Below are positions 50,173-63,139 of a DNA stretch of 64,000 bases, one piece after another. How positions within the stretch are numbered: position 1 is the stretch's first letter; every line of letters begins with the position of its first letter. Origin of the DNA: Ovis canadensis (lineage: Eukaryota > Chordata > Mammalia > Artiodactyla > Bovidae); contig NC_091263.1 in assembly GCF_042477335.2 (NCBI RefSeq), positions 71,232,501 through 71,296,500 on the forward strand. The letters are read 5' to 3'. The translations under genes and the position numbers were made by a program. The notes under the pieces are model-generated. The model was not told where the DNA came from. It saw nothing but the letters and a program-made list of their open reading frames with translations, and ran no database searches.

Positions 50173-52212
50173 TGTAATCTTTATTTTGGATGGTTTACAA
50201 ATCACCGGAGGTTACTATACTGTTAATTTTCTTCTACTGCTTTGGCCTGTCTGTCTCTGGTAGGTGAAGGACTCCTCTGGGTTCATCAGGTTTTAAGTGT
50301 TAATTCTCTGTCTCTGCCTTAGCACATTTCCGTTTGTAACTAGAGGGCACTTGAGCTTTCTCCTCCCTATTTTCTCTTCTTTTTGCTACTTTTCTTCTTT
50401 GCTTGCTTTGATCTTCTAAGTTTTTATGCCCTTAGAACTTCGCTTTAACACTATAAGCAACTGCTCACAATATCTGTCTTTTCAATTTTTGGCTGATTGG
50501 TTAGTCCTTAAATTGCCATTCAATTTTTAGCTGTTCTCAGAAACGTTAACTCTCCACAAATATCTGATGAATAGAATCACAGTGAAACTATTTGCTTAAA
50601 ACTTTTTGTTTTCTAACTGCTTTACCAGCCCATAAAAAATAATACTATACAGTGGAAACTTAACCAACCATACTTTATTTATCAACATAAATTACCAAGA
50701 TGATCAAAACTAGATGATTTCTTCAAGTACTTCTAAGAATTTAGCCACAATTTCCTCAAAATTACATAAATCTAACTGAGTAAAATAACAGGTTCTTACT
50801 ATTCCTTGAGAACATAATGATTTCCTATAAGGTTACAGATATTTTAGCTTGGTTTCAATCACTGAATGAATGGGTTTTCATGTTTTAAATGAAAGCATCT
50901 CTTGCCAGGAGTCATTTTGGAATTTCAGACCCAGAGATGAATCAGAAACCCTTTGGCGAGCTACTCTAGCCAAATTGTTTTATACATGAGTGACTGAGGC
51001 TGAAATCCTCATGTGATTGGTTAGAGGCCATGGACAAGTGGCCAGGTAATTACTAACTTGTCTCTTTCACTTTATTAGGTTGCCTTTAGAAAAATAAACT
51101 TTTGAATTGAAGAGGCTTTAGTGATCATCTGAATCAATACCATCATGTTATAGATGTGATAACTTAGGCAGGATATGGTTAAAAATATAATATATACAAA
51201 GGCATCTTACACAGTATCTGGTGTATAGCAGAAATTCAGTAAATATTAACTTCCTTTTTTGGCTCATGGTCCAGTTAGGAATGCAGATCTCCCAACCTAC
51301 CTAACTGCTGTCATGTATCTTCATTCTGAACAAAAAGCCCTACTGATGATTGAATCTGATCTTATATAAGCAGCATTATTTTATAAGGTAAATACTTATC
51401 AAAAATTTATTCTGAGCACTAGAGTATATAATACTACTCAATTACTATTTTATTCAAGGAGCCTATTAGAATTAATTCTTTTAAAAGACTTCATTTTAAA
51501 ACATGAGTAGATTAACATTTTCTCAAGAGGGCAGAATATTACTAAATGAACTTTCCAAAATAGCCTTTTTCACAAAGAAAGGAGGGGAAGAGAAAGGGTA
51601 TCTCTTTTCAAAAATAGCTGTATCTCTTTGCCTGACCATAACATATGGCTCACACTGATGCTGAATAAGGAAACACACAGCATCAGTTTACGAGTCAGAA
51701 GGTGTATGGATGTGCCACTTACAATGGATGACCACGGGAAAATCTCAGTGACACAAGATTTCTACACCTGCAAAGTGGCCATAAATAAGTTCAACCTTTA
51801 GGACTGTGGTAAGGCTCAAATGAAGGTTATCCATCTATCTACATATACAGAATATTACATAGTATAGTGGAAAGAAAAAAACATTAGGAGATTCAGGAAA
51901 TCTGGGTTCTGTTCAGGGTCAGCCCGTCACTCTCCTGCCATGTTACTATGAACAAGCAATTTCTTTTTTTTGTAATCTACAAAATGCGAAGATGGAATTA
52001 GATCAGCACTGCACAGGACTAATTTGGAAAAAAGGAAGTGAGGCACAGTAGCCTTGCTTTTTGACGATTTTCTTAGGTTTTCAAGTATTATATCATCTAA
52101 AGAATGGGTTTTACCAAAGATATTTAAAAGTTTGACAGCTCTGTCTCAATTCTTTGCCATCTGTTTGCAACAGGAAATGGAAACCTAGGTACATTTTCAG
52201 CAAATTTTTTCA

Positions 52213-52437
<225 letters not shown>

Positions 52438-53504
52438 TCATCACGAGAATAACAATGCTAAACAGGCAACAGGGCATGTCGCTATAGCACACCTTACTAC
52501 CCATATTTTACTATTTAGGTTAGATGCACTATGGAACATGAAAAAGACACAGGGAGAAGTGGGCTTTGTAATCACATGCAAGTCACAACGCCTCTGAGCC
52601 TCACCTGTGAAAACAAACTGGGAAGGGAATTAAGTTTGTGGTTCTATGACCCTCCAATACCTCATGATACTAAAGTTCCCACAGGAAATACATAATATTT
52701 GAAATCATGAAGGTTATTTTTCTATGGGCTGTACCTGGCATTCATGACAATATTAAATTATATATTTCAGCTTAAATATTGCATTTTTAGAAGTGTTCTT
52801 AAACCACTCTTGCAAAGGAAACACAAAAAGAACTGAGAAGGACATGGTACGCCCAGCTTGAGGGTACGTGAAAAGTAAGAGACCAGGTACTCATCAATGT
52901 TGAGTCTGAAAAGATGGTTTGTAAAATGATCTTTGATAGAGACACTTTAGAAAGCAAGCACTATCTTTCTGCTGGTCAGGATCAAGCCTATTAAATTTCC
53001 ATATTAAGCTTCAACTGAAATCACACATGTAACTATAACCAAGTATATAATTTATCTTAAAAAAAAAAACTAGAAATACAGGAAGTTCTTACTTCTTGTC
53101 AAGTAATGGCTGCCAATTACACAGTGGTTGCTCTGGAAAACCAGCATATCAGCAAAGAGATAAAAATCAAGGAAATAGCATCACAGAAATTTATCTTATC
53201 TTGAAAAGTGCAGTTTTAGTTTTTCTTGATGTGAGCTGCATTAATGGCACGGAGATTTATCAATAGTCTACAATGTCAACATTCAAATTTGTGCTGAAAA
53301 ATAGGTTTCAGTGTAAGCTGTTCAAACTGCAGAATTAGGAAAGGTGCATTATAGTAACAATGATTTAGCAATAAGTTAAAGGAGGTAATAAACTGTTACC
53401 TATCTGCTTAAAAGTAGAAACAATGAATCAAAATCTGGGGGGTTGGGGACGGACATTTAGCCTGAGATACAGCTAGCACGGTGATCATGCTGGAGACTGT
53501 CCCT

Positions 53505-53560
53505 GAAAAGGAAAGAAGAAAAGAAAGAGAGGCGGGAAGGGAGGAAAAAGGAAGGAGGAT
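53505..53560. repeat. Purine-rich GAAA/GGAA tract
   Basis: About 55 bp almost wholly A and G. Confidence 0.8.
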
Positions 53561-53599
53561 CCAGGGTGTTCACACACTACCTGCCTTGTTGGTCAGTTA

Positions 53600-53982
53600 C
53601 ATGTGTGTGTCAGCTCAGTCACAGCCATACCTCTTTTCAACCACATGGACTGAGCCCCCCAGGCTCCTCTGTCCATGGGATTCTCCACGGCAAGAATTCT
53701 GGAGTGGGTTGCCATTTCCTCCTCCAGGGGATCTTCCCGACCCACGTCTCCTGCACTGCAGGCAGATTCTTTACCACTGAGCCACCTGGGAAGTGAAAGT
53801 GTCAGTCCGACACTTTTCCCCAAGAACTTTAGCCTGCCAGGCTCCTCTGTCCATGGAATTTTCCAGATAAGAACAAGGGAGTAAGTAGGTAGCCATTCCC
53901 TTCTCCAGGGAAATCAAGGATCGAATCCGGGTTTTCTACACTGCAGGTGGATTCTTTACCATCTGAGCCACCTGGGAAGCCC
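53600..53982 (-). mobile_element. Head-to-tail dimer of Bov-tA SINEs
   Basis: Two antisense Bov-tA units (53600-53797 and 53798-53982) joined tail to head; each has the ctcctctgtccatgg and gattctttacca blocks. One duplication TTGGTCAGTTA at 53589-53599 and 53983-53993 encloses both. Confidence 0.9.
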
Positions 53983-54147
53983 TTGGTCAGTTATAAACGC
54001 TTAGTATTTCATGGACAAGTGGATGGATGAATGAATGGTAAATGTCTTCACCACAGCCATTAGTCCTGGGAGCATTTACCCTACTGTGGACGAGAGATTA
54101 GTCCAATTCTAGTCTCAACAGTCTGAAAAGTGAAATAAACCACATAC

Positions 54148-54375
54148 TTTGGTACTCTTGGAGCTTCAGGTCATACTTATAATCTGCAACCATCGGGTCA
54201 GCTCTTGGGAACGGAATGTCCTCGTAGTGCGGAGCAGAAATGCTGGAGAAGTCAACGGTGGTGAAGGGCTTGATATCAAAGGCATGGGAGTGGTCATCCA
54301 TCATAGAAAGGTCCACGGAGCTGATCCCAAAGTTGGTGGGCCAAAACGGCATCTCTGTGTCAACCATGGTAATTT
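54148..54375 (-). CDS. PPARG: PPARG exon 1: gamma-1 start and AF-1 domain
   Basis: The acceptor is a pyrimidine tract ending in cag at 54378-54376. The exon opens AAATTACCATGG, and the gamma-1 start ATG is at 54367-54365 in a good Kozak context (ACCATGG). It encodes residues 1-73 (MVDTEMPFW...LQEYQ) plus the first base of Ser74, and ends at the donor gtatgt. This is the ligand-independent AF-1 region. The codon two places upstream, where human PPARG as I recall it has a gamma-1 start ATG, is ATT here, so gamma-1 starts at the second Met and is two residues shorter than the human 477. In gamma-2 transcripts the same exon would be entered in frame from exon B (reading E-I-T-M-V-D). Confidence 0.97.
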
Positions 54376-55751
54376 CTGAAACAAAGAAAAGGCCAGCTGT
54401 GACGTCAGTCCTGAGGACTGGGCAGTCTCGTGACGACACACAGAAAGGATACAGAAAGAGTCTCCGGTCAAGATGTCACCTAGGTGATCACGAGGAGAGA
54501 AGTGAACACAACCACCCTCCTAGTGCCGTCCAGGTTGCTGAACTAACTGAGGGAAGTCACCCATTACCTGAACGTCATGGTCGAGGACCCTCTAGTGGTG
54601 TCAGCTTGTACAGCGGACCCATACCAACGTCCTACAGACAGCCCTGTTCTCCTTAGAGTGGGATGACTTTCCTAAGGGTATCTGGGAATGGGCTTCTTGC
54701 TTTTTCCCAGCAAGCAGAGAGCTAAAGAATGCAGCTCTCACAGGCTGACTCTTGCAAGAGGTTAAAGATTCTAGCTGTGGTCTTCATAAGAAAAACAAAT
54801 TGCCTCGAAAACACAAATAAGGAGACGAGCGCTGTGAATGTGCTTCAGTGGCTCCAAGAGGGCTCATCAGGCACTGTGTGGGTTCGCATGTCTGAATATC
54901 TGCATGAATAAGGACGCAAATCGTCTGAGGTTATCTGTGTTACGGTACAAGCCCTACGCTGCTGACAGTTCGGAGCTCACACTGGGTCTCAATGCCATCC
55001 AGGAAACAGTGTGCACTCTTAGTGACGGGGCATCCATCGAACTGTATCTTTTGTTCTGAACGTCACCTAAATCTACCCAACCCAGGACACACCATTTACT
55101 TTGCCTATCTCCTCAGTCTGCTTCCTTTATTTTTCTCCAGCCATTTTTCTTAGAATAAATCGCTTTCCTATGAAAAGACACCTCTCTCGTCTCTCTTGCA
55201 ATATCCACAATTGTGGGTTTATCGACTGGTTTCTCAGCACGCTGCCTGCAAAGTTCTTCTGAACACCAAAGTAAAGGTTGACCAAGCTAAAGGCAGCGCA
55301 ATATGCTGCTGTATCAATACTGGGAAATAAAAATAGGGATGGAAAACATGTCTGGGTTGCAAGAAAAGTTGTTTGCTCACCATTTTACTGGCTTCATTTT
55401 GTTTCACTTTTAACATATGACTTCAGTGACTGCCTGCCAACCAACATCAGGCTTCTCCACACAGGAATCATATCCCTAAGGGTCACTGGTTTTATTGAAA
55501 AGCTTTGTGGAAAATTTTAATGATAAAATAGCTATTTGTGTGTAAATAACTAGAATGAAGAATTCATCTGATTTTAAAGAGATGACTCTGAAACTCCTAA
55601 ACAACTTTATACTTGTAGTACATTTCAGCTACAGCTAGAAGAACACTAATTTTTTTTAAAACAGACTGTATTTTTTTAAGCTTTTTTTTTTTTAATATGA
55701 ACCATTTTCTAAGTCTCTATTGAATGTGTTACAATACTGCTTCTGTTTCAT

Positions 55752-55870
55752 GTCTTGGTTTTCTGGCCACAAGGCATGTGGGATCTTACCTCTCAGACCA
55801 GGGGATTGAACTCACGCCCCCCTGCATTGGAAGGTGAAGTCTTCACCCCTGGACTGCCAGGGAAGTCCCC
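55752..55870 (-). mobile_element. CHR-type SINE
   Basis: Antisense: ctggccacaaggcatgtggg, ccaggggattgaactcacgc, gactgccagggaagtccc. Confidence 0.87.
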
Positions 55871-57845
55871 AAGAGAATAGACTTTATTTTAAAAAGCAGC
55901 TCTAGGTTTACTTAAATACTGAGCAGAAAGTTCTCCTATACTCCTTCCTCTTTCTCCCTCCCCACCAAACCCTGAAACACATAGTTTCCCCTATTAATAA
56001 TTGACATTTCCCCTGTTATTAACCCTTGCGTTAGTGTGGTATTGCTTGTTACAAAACTGATGAACCAACAGTGATACATCATTAACTAAAATCCAGTTTA
56101 CCCTCGGGTTCCCTCTTCTGTGTGGACCATTCTATGGCTCTGACGAACGTATGGCGTCCCGGATTCACCATCAGAGAAGCCTACATTTCCTTGCCCTAAA
56201 CGCCCCTTGTGCTCCACCGATACATCCCTTCCTTCCCCAAGATGGCTAACTTTGTTGTCCTCTTCTCCTAAGGGCAATCTGCCGCAAAAGCAGGGGGAGC
56301 ACTGATAGACGTGCAATAAATTTAGAAGTCTTCATCTGTCATGCAAGCGCCCCGATAGTCCGACTTCTTCAGTGCCGTTTTCCACTTGGGCTCCCGGACC
56401 TCACCCCCGTCCTCAGCAGCCACATGCTTGGGCGCCTCACACCGTGCGCCCAGGGCAGACACTCTGCCCCGCTCATCTCCGTTCACGCTGTCTCTGGGAC
56501 TCCTCGGACTCCTCCCATTCCTCACGATCACACGTCATGACGCCCGTCTGTCTTTCCCACAGGAGTGGGAAAAATCCCACACTGATCCACACGCTACTTG
56601 CTCCATGAAACCTTCCATGAATTCTCCAACTTAAAAAAATATCCTCCCTTCTCCGTGTTCCCACAGCACTGAGTACACCTCTTTCATTCTGGTATAATTG
56701 TTTAAACAAATATCTCCACTGTTAGATTTCCAGTTTTTGGAGCAAAGGACAGTGTCTTATTATTCCGTTTTCCCTTTAGACCTTGTTTACTAAATGCTTG
56801 CCAACTCAATGATCATATTTTATAAGGAAGGCCAGAACAAGTATTCATTTCTCTGTGGAAAATGGAAAAAATAAAGACACTTTCTCTGCAGTTTAGCTTT
56901 GCTAAGACTGAAGCTCCCCAGAAAAAAAATGTAGCCTTCAGTATCATAAATAAGATATAGTTTAAGCTGTACCCCTCCTCTCGACAATGCATACTCAGTT
57001 TTTCTCTTCTGATAATTGCAACAGAAAGATTAGGGTCCTATAAACTTTTTTTTTTTTTTTTCTATACAGAAAGGACAAAGAAAGAAAGAAAACTGTCTGC
57101 TTCTTCAGCTCTATGAAAAAGTGTCTGACCCTTCCCTTCCTCCCCTCTCCCTGTCCTCTCAACCTGGGACACCTTGACCTAAACAATAGTACCCCACCGG
57201 CCACAGTTGCTGGGAGGCACAGTGGTTCCCTAAATGTTTTATTTTATTTTGACTTAAGAGATGGGTCCAGGCAGCCTGCTTTTAATTTTGTCTCTGGAAA
57301 ACATAAGCTACCGTTTCTGCCAAGCTGTAAGGCGAGTAGGTGTTTTTCGTTACCTGGTGCAATTACCCATGGGAGAACACATGAGCAAACCACCTAGTGC
57401 ACAGCAGCCCCTCTCAGGGGTAAGAACAGTGTCTTCACCTTCCAGCCGGGTGACAGGAGCGCACTGTGTTAGGCACATCCCTTAATTTCACAACCGTACG
57501 TGTGTTCCAAGCAGACGGCAGTCCTGGGGCAGATGTTGTGGGGTAGGACAGACCATCAACCCTGGCTTTAAACTCTGCGACAGTTCATGAGCAGATTTTT
57601 TCACAATGTGTCCAAGTACAGTGTATTTCATGCAGAGAGACATATGATGCAAAGTACAGCAACTTCTCTCACCCGAGAGGCATCACTGTTCGGGATTACG
57701 GAAGTGGGTCAGAAAAGATTTTACATGATAAGTCGAGCACTAGAACTATACAGTGTACCTGCCAGGTTTTATGCTGTCTCCTATGAAAAGTAAAGAAAAA
57801 CTTCTAGAATATCCAGGGAAATGCTGCATCTCCTTCATAATAATA

Positions 57846-58000
57846 ATTGTTGTTCAGTTGCTAAGTCATATCTGACTCTTTGTGATGACATGGACCATGT
57901 ACGCCAAACTCCCTGTCCCTCAGTATCTCCTGGAGTTTGCCCAAGTTCATGTCCATTGAATTGGCGATGCTATCCAACTATCTCTCTCGCCTTAATAATT
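57846..58000 (-). mobile_element. BovB 3' fragment
   Basis: Antisense BovB tail: gttgttcagttgctaagtca, gagtttgcccaagttcatgt, ggcgatgctatccaa. Short matches taataatt flank it. Confidence 0.88.
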
Positions 58001-58011
58001 ACATTAGCTGA

Positions 58012-58076
58012 AGCCTGGCGTGCTGCAGTCCATGGGGTCGCAATGAGTCGGACACAACTGAGTGACTGAACTGAGT
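58012..58076 (+). mobile_element. BovB 3' terminal fragment
   Basis: 65 bp: gcctggcgtgctgcagtcca to acaactgagtgactgaactg, opposite in orientation to the adjacent BovB piece. Confidence 0.88.
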
Positions 58077-58094
58077 ATTAATAGAACCCTAAAT

Positions 58095-58265
58095 TTTTGC
58101 TGGGTGTTGTGCCAAATATCATCTCATTTAATGTTCACAATGTCCTGTGAAGTAGGTATACTTGTAAATCTCTTTAAAGAAGAGGAAACCGAGGCATAGA
58201 TATGGAAATAACTTGCCCAAGACCACCCAGTTACTAACAAGCAGAGCTGGATTATGAATGAACAC
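58095..58265 (+). mobile_element. MIR SINE relic
   Basis: atctcatttaatgttcacaa, gaggaaaccgaggcatagat, cttgcccaagaccacccag. Confidence 0.8.
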
Positions 58266-59329
58266 AGATGGCCTAAAACTCCTCAGCCTGTACCAGTTAT
58301 TAAAGAGCAGAGAACTCCAGAGCCTAGCCTGCACATGTGACTTCCTAACTTAGTACTGGTTAGGAAAACAAATCTCTTCTTGGATCTTCTAGTTCTATAT
58401 CAAATAGCAATTAATTTCAATGAACCCTCATTGAACACCTATGATGTGCCAGGTTCAAAGGGATGCCCTGTAAAGGGTGAGTAATTCTCCAGTAGAGGTT
58501 TCACCGGAGCAACTGGTTAAGCTGAGCAACAAGAGTGGGTGCAGGGAAGAGCCTTTCCTAGCTGGTCTAAAATTTAGGAGCCCTGTTGGAAGTGACCTCA
58601 GAGAGACATTTGGTCACTGGTGTTTTTTTTTTTTTCCCAATCTCATTTGTTTCAGCTCAGGGTCATGGTACTCTTCAATGTGATTCACTTAGCCACCCTC
58701 CTTATTGACCTATTCAAATCACTTTGCAGTGACCTGTGAGTTTCCTAAACCCTCTCCTGTTACAACAGCTGATACCCAGAGACAGAAATCACCTAGAAAA
58801 CGTGAGAGCAGAAAGGGCCTTTTGGAGATCATCTAAGCTCCTCATCTGACAGATGAAGAAAAGCAGGCCAAGTGATTTGCTCGTGAGTCTAGAGCTGGAG
58901 GCTGAGCCCATGAGAATCCAGGTTTTCTGTCTTCTTCTGTAGCGTCCTCTGCACTGCGTCAGGGAGTTGTTACTGTGTGTAAACACGTTGAAAAGGGGAC
59001 TTTTCAACCTACACCAATATCTACAGATCTGAACATTTCAGTCTTGACTCCTACACAGGAATGACGTCAAATTCATGAAGGAAAAAAGTCTCATGCAAGA
59101 AGCCATGTGCTGGATGACAAATTAGAATTAAAAAAAAACAAACCAAAAAACTGGGAGTAGAATTTGTTTCTAAGAAAAACAATAAACTCTGAATTCATCA
59201 AAAGGTTTAGGGAACAGTCTGATAAAGTGAGCATCATACCAGTCTAAGTTTTCATATCATAGATGGATGCATTTTATATGTTTGCTTGTTGAAGGGGCTG
59301 CTGTTCTGGACATTACCATCTGCAGCTGG

Positions 59330-59500
59330 AGAGCCAGTAGTGAGTCAGCGGCCCCAGGTTTGAATCCTGCCCTCCTGCTTGCCATTTTGTGACCTCTTTA
59401 TACCTAATTATCCCTAGTCGGTATAAAGAATCCTACTGCAGACCTACTGAAGAATCATTAAATAATATATGTAAAGCATCCGGCATGGGGCCATCGAGTT
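59330..59500 (-). mobile_element. MIR SINE relic
   Basis: ccaggtttgaatcctgccct, ccattttgtgacctctttat, aaagcatccggcat. Diverged; orientation is not certain. Confidence 0.5.
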
Positions 59501-60369
59501 CCCTATAAATATAATTATGGGTGGTGGAGGTACTTTTTGTCACCAGAGTACTAGACTCATGTAAAAGGTGGGCTAAATGCTCCCCAATGCTACCACTAGG
59601 GGACAGGAAGAGGAAGAAACAGCAGCAAAGTCCTATTGTTCAAACAGGACTACGCCTAAAACAGATGTCCTGTTTCAAAAGCCTCTGCAAAAGGAGAGTC
59701 CACAGCCTCTCCTGGTTACTCATTCCAACGCTTAATTACTCTTCTGCAGTCAGGAAAGTCTACGTCTTATCTGGCATATCCCCAACTGTGTTACACATAT
59801 GTTAGCGATGTTCCTTTCAGAATAATTAAAAACAAAAAAATCCTGGTGGGCAAATAAACTTAGGAAATGTGACATGAAGCCAGTTTAAATGGGTTTGCCG
59901 CAGGACTTCTTAGAATTAGATGTTAGTAATTCATGAGAATATACAAAAATGGAGGGGGGGGCATGGCCTACAATGTTCACAGAGTTTACTGTTTGATGGA
60001 ATAGGGTTTGTGAAACGATGGTCTAAGCTATGTTGTTGGAGTTTATAATTTTGGAATTTCATTTTCTAAATGGATAATTAGTGTCTTCTGTATATTTGTC
60101 CTTTGCCTCATGTACTTGAAAAGCATTAAGTTACTCCTTAGGTTTTCTTTGACGTTAGAATGACTAAGGGCAAGGATTTATGTTGGTTGAAACAACAGCA
60201 AAACACAAGAGAGAAGTTAAACCACGCAGAAAGGAATCACAGTAAAGACGAATGCTCCTTTTACAGAGACTCTCCTAAAAGATTCCGGACAGGAAAACAA
60301 AGTCCCATATAAAGGGCCAGGAATCTGAATGTCATTGACTTGTTCAAGAGCAGCACTGGAAGCTAGAAA

Positions 60370-60570
60370 ATTAAAAGAGCAGTGTTTTCAAATTTCAAAG
60401 AAAAAAATGATTTCCAACTTAGAATTTTATACTCAGCCAAACCGTCACTCAAGTGTAAGAGGAGAATAAAGACATTTTCAGAAATACAAAGCCTCAAAAA
60501 GAGTCACCTCTTTCCTAGAGTTCCACACCAGAACATAAAGGAAACAAAAGATCCAGGAAGCAAAGGATGG
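60370..60570 (+). mobile_element. Possible old L1/HAL1 relic
   Basis: agaattttatactcagccaa and aataaagacattttcagaaa resemble a motif of old L1M 3' regions. Tentative. Confidence 0.35.
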
Positions 60571-61474
60571 AAACCCAGTGGAGAGGTGGTAGGAAGGCCC
60601 AGGATGCCAGATCCTGAACAGAACCTGTTCCTAGACACAGAGAAAGCAACAGGGGGACAGGGGAGGGCAGAGGGATCCCCTGAGCAACCCAATGTCTGAT
60701 ACATGCAAATGCCCACTTTGAGGGAGAGTTTGAGGAATTAGTGACAGGTATGTAGAAAAAGAACAACATGTGAGCATAGATAATAATAATAATAAACTCC
60801 AGAAAAACAAACAGCTATTCAGGGTCAGAGGCAGAACTGCAGCATACTGTCTGGCTCAACCGTAAGCAACACTTTCAAAGGTGAGCACAAATATCTGATT
60901 TCACCTACAATTATGAATCGCCACACTGTGAAGTTGGGAGGAAGGAGAAGTGTGTGTTTTGGGAAAGGGACCGTGGTGGCAAAGGGCTAAATAAATTCTT
61001 ATCTATCACAGTAGGAAGTCAGTGGGTAATGATGGACACAATTTTAAAATAGCAGTATAAGCATGTTATCTTAAGACACAGTAGTAAAAGCCAGGAGAAA
61101 TGCTTTCAAAAGTTAAAAATCGTTGCCTCTGAGGAGTAGGGGCTGGGTATGGACTAAAGATTGCGATTCTTCATGAAAAGCTCTGTACGATCTGACTTCC
61201 AAAACTGTGCACAAATTTTACTTTGATAAAGGTAAAAGTCCTCTTAAAAGGAATTATCATATAATAACCTGGAAAAGTAGAGAAAATTTTGATGTAGTTT
61301 CAAATAAACTAAAGGCAAATCAGAAACTATTTTTAATACTTGACCAATAGATGACAGTCCACAGATGACTGTGACTCAAGCATTTCAAAGATAGATTCTA
61401 TCGATTCATTTCTTTTCCTTCACTGGTATCAAGGAAGAAAAAGAGCCTGGGACTCACTAGCAGAAGTATAGCCT

Positions 61475-61698
61475 ACTGCTGTTGTTTGTTGCTGTTCAGC
61501 CACTAAGTCGGGTCTGACTCTTCTGTGACCCCATGGACTGTGGCCTACCAGGTTCTTCAGCCCATGGGATTCCCCAGGCAAAAGTACTGCAGTGGGTTGG
61601 CATTTCCTCCTCCAGGGATCTTCCTGATCCAGGGGTTGAACTCACGTCTCCTGCACTGACAGGCGGGTTCTTTACCACTAAGCCACCAGGGAAGACCC
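61475..61698 (-). mobile_element. Bov-tA SINE
   Basis: Antisense: ctgttcagccactaagtcgg, gggttggcatttcctcctcc, ttaccactaagccaccaggg. Confidence 0.94.
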
Positions 61699-63139
61699 AC
61701 AGTTTAAAAGTAGCTAATAATTTTCAGGCACTCATTCCATGACAGGCACTGACCCATTACATATGTAATTTATAATTTGTTAATATATGTATAACTCATA
61801 AATGTACATATAGTAACATAACTGACTATTTTTAATACAACTTACTAATGTTTAAAAGGATTAAAAAAAAGGATTTCTTAGAGTGTCATTTGTTTCTTGA
61901 AGAAAAGATATTTTCATTGTGTTGTCAACTTAGACAATACTACAAACCAAATTCAATGCTTCTGCGATTGATGTCTCGGAGATACTCCCATTGATAGCCT
62001 TGGCTTTCAAAAGGTTGAAAGCATTCTAATATGTATCTTTATATGCACATGTCTTTATAATAAGCCAAGAGGTCTCACAGCAAATTTCCAAATTCAGACC
62101 AACAAAGGGCTTTAGAAAATGTTCATTTATACTTTTACAAACTTCATTTTCTCTTGCATGGGCCACATCTTGTTTAGATAGCTTGTTTAATCCAGTCCTG
62201 AGATACGAAGTGACAGGAAAGATGAAAGAATCCTGCCCTCATCCAGACTGATCATTTCTTCTGCCAGCTTTGCTGGAGATTCAAGCCCTCTTTCTCATCA
62301 TGGTCAAACTCGTTCAAGGTTGGTTCTTCTGATAAAAGCAGAAGAGAAAACATGTCTTCTGTTGGTCAAGTATTATAAAAACATGTTTCTAAAGGCAGAC
62401 TCACTAAACTCTAGTCAGGATTGAATCTGTTGAACTGTAGTTACTTTGGCCGAGTTGAAAATCTGGTCTTGCCTAGCACACATCAGCAGCCAGTGAAGAA
62501 TGGCGCTTAGGCCAGAAACAGTGGACTGGAATGCTCCCCGCTGGTCAGCTCCTTCTGCACAGCTTGATTTGGGTTTTGCAGTGATGGGGGAATGCAAATG
62601 GGAGAGAGGAGGCTGAGTAGAAAGGAAAAAAAAAAAAAGAAAGGAATGCTCTAGAAGGGTGTAACTACTTAGAAAGGAGGCAGCCACCAAAGACTACTTC
62701 TCCTGACTCTGTCCACCTATCAACCATCGCAAAGGACCTCCTGCAACCAGGGAGAGAGAGAGTGGGTAGGTGTTTTTAAAGAAAACTTTACTACCGAAGC
62801 ATCTCTAAAGGCCTGAAATTATCCTAGAGGGGAAAGCTGGCCTTACTCAGAGTTGTTTAGTCTGGCAAATTGAGTGATACACTACGCTTCTGTTTACCCT
62901 TTTGTTTTCAATTTGCTGTGCCAAACACTCTTAATGAGAAGACAATGGTCTTAAGCTAAACAAACTCTGAGGACAAAAGTGTCAAAACAGATGTAGCTAG
63001 ATCACCAGTGGTTATGGCGTGAAACACAGGTTTTCATTAGCTATACTATATATACATACATAGAGAGATAAAATCTTAAAACTTATTGCCACATCATATT
63101 AAAATATTTGATGTAAGCATTTTCATTTTAACAATTCCT

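Noticed and set aside
57846..58076. Twin-priming inversion of one BovB copy
   Set aside because: The two opposite pieces seem to have separate short flanking matches (taataatt; attag/attaatag), which fits two independent insertions better.
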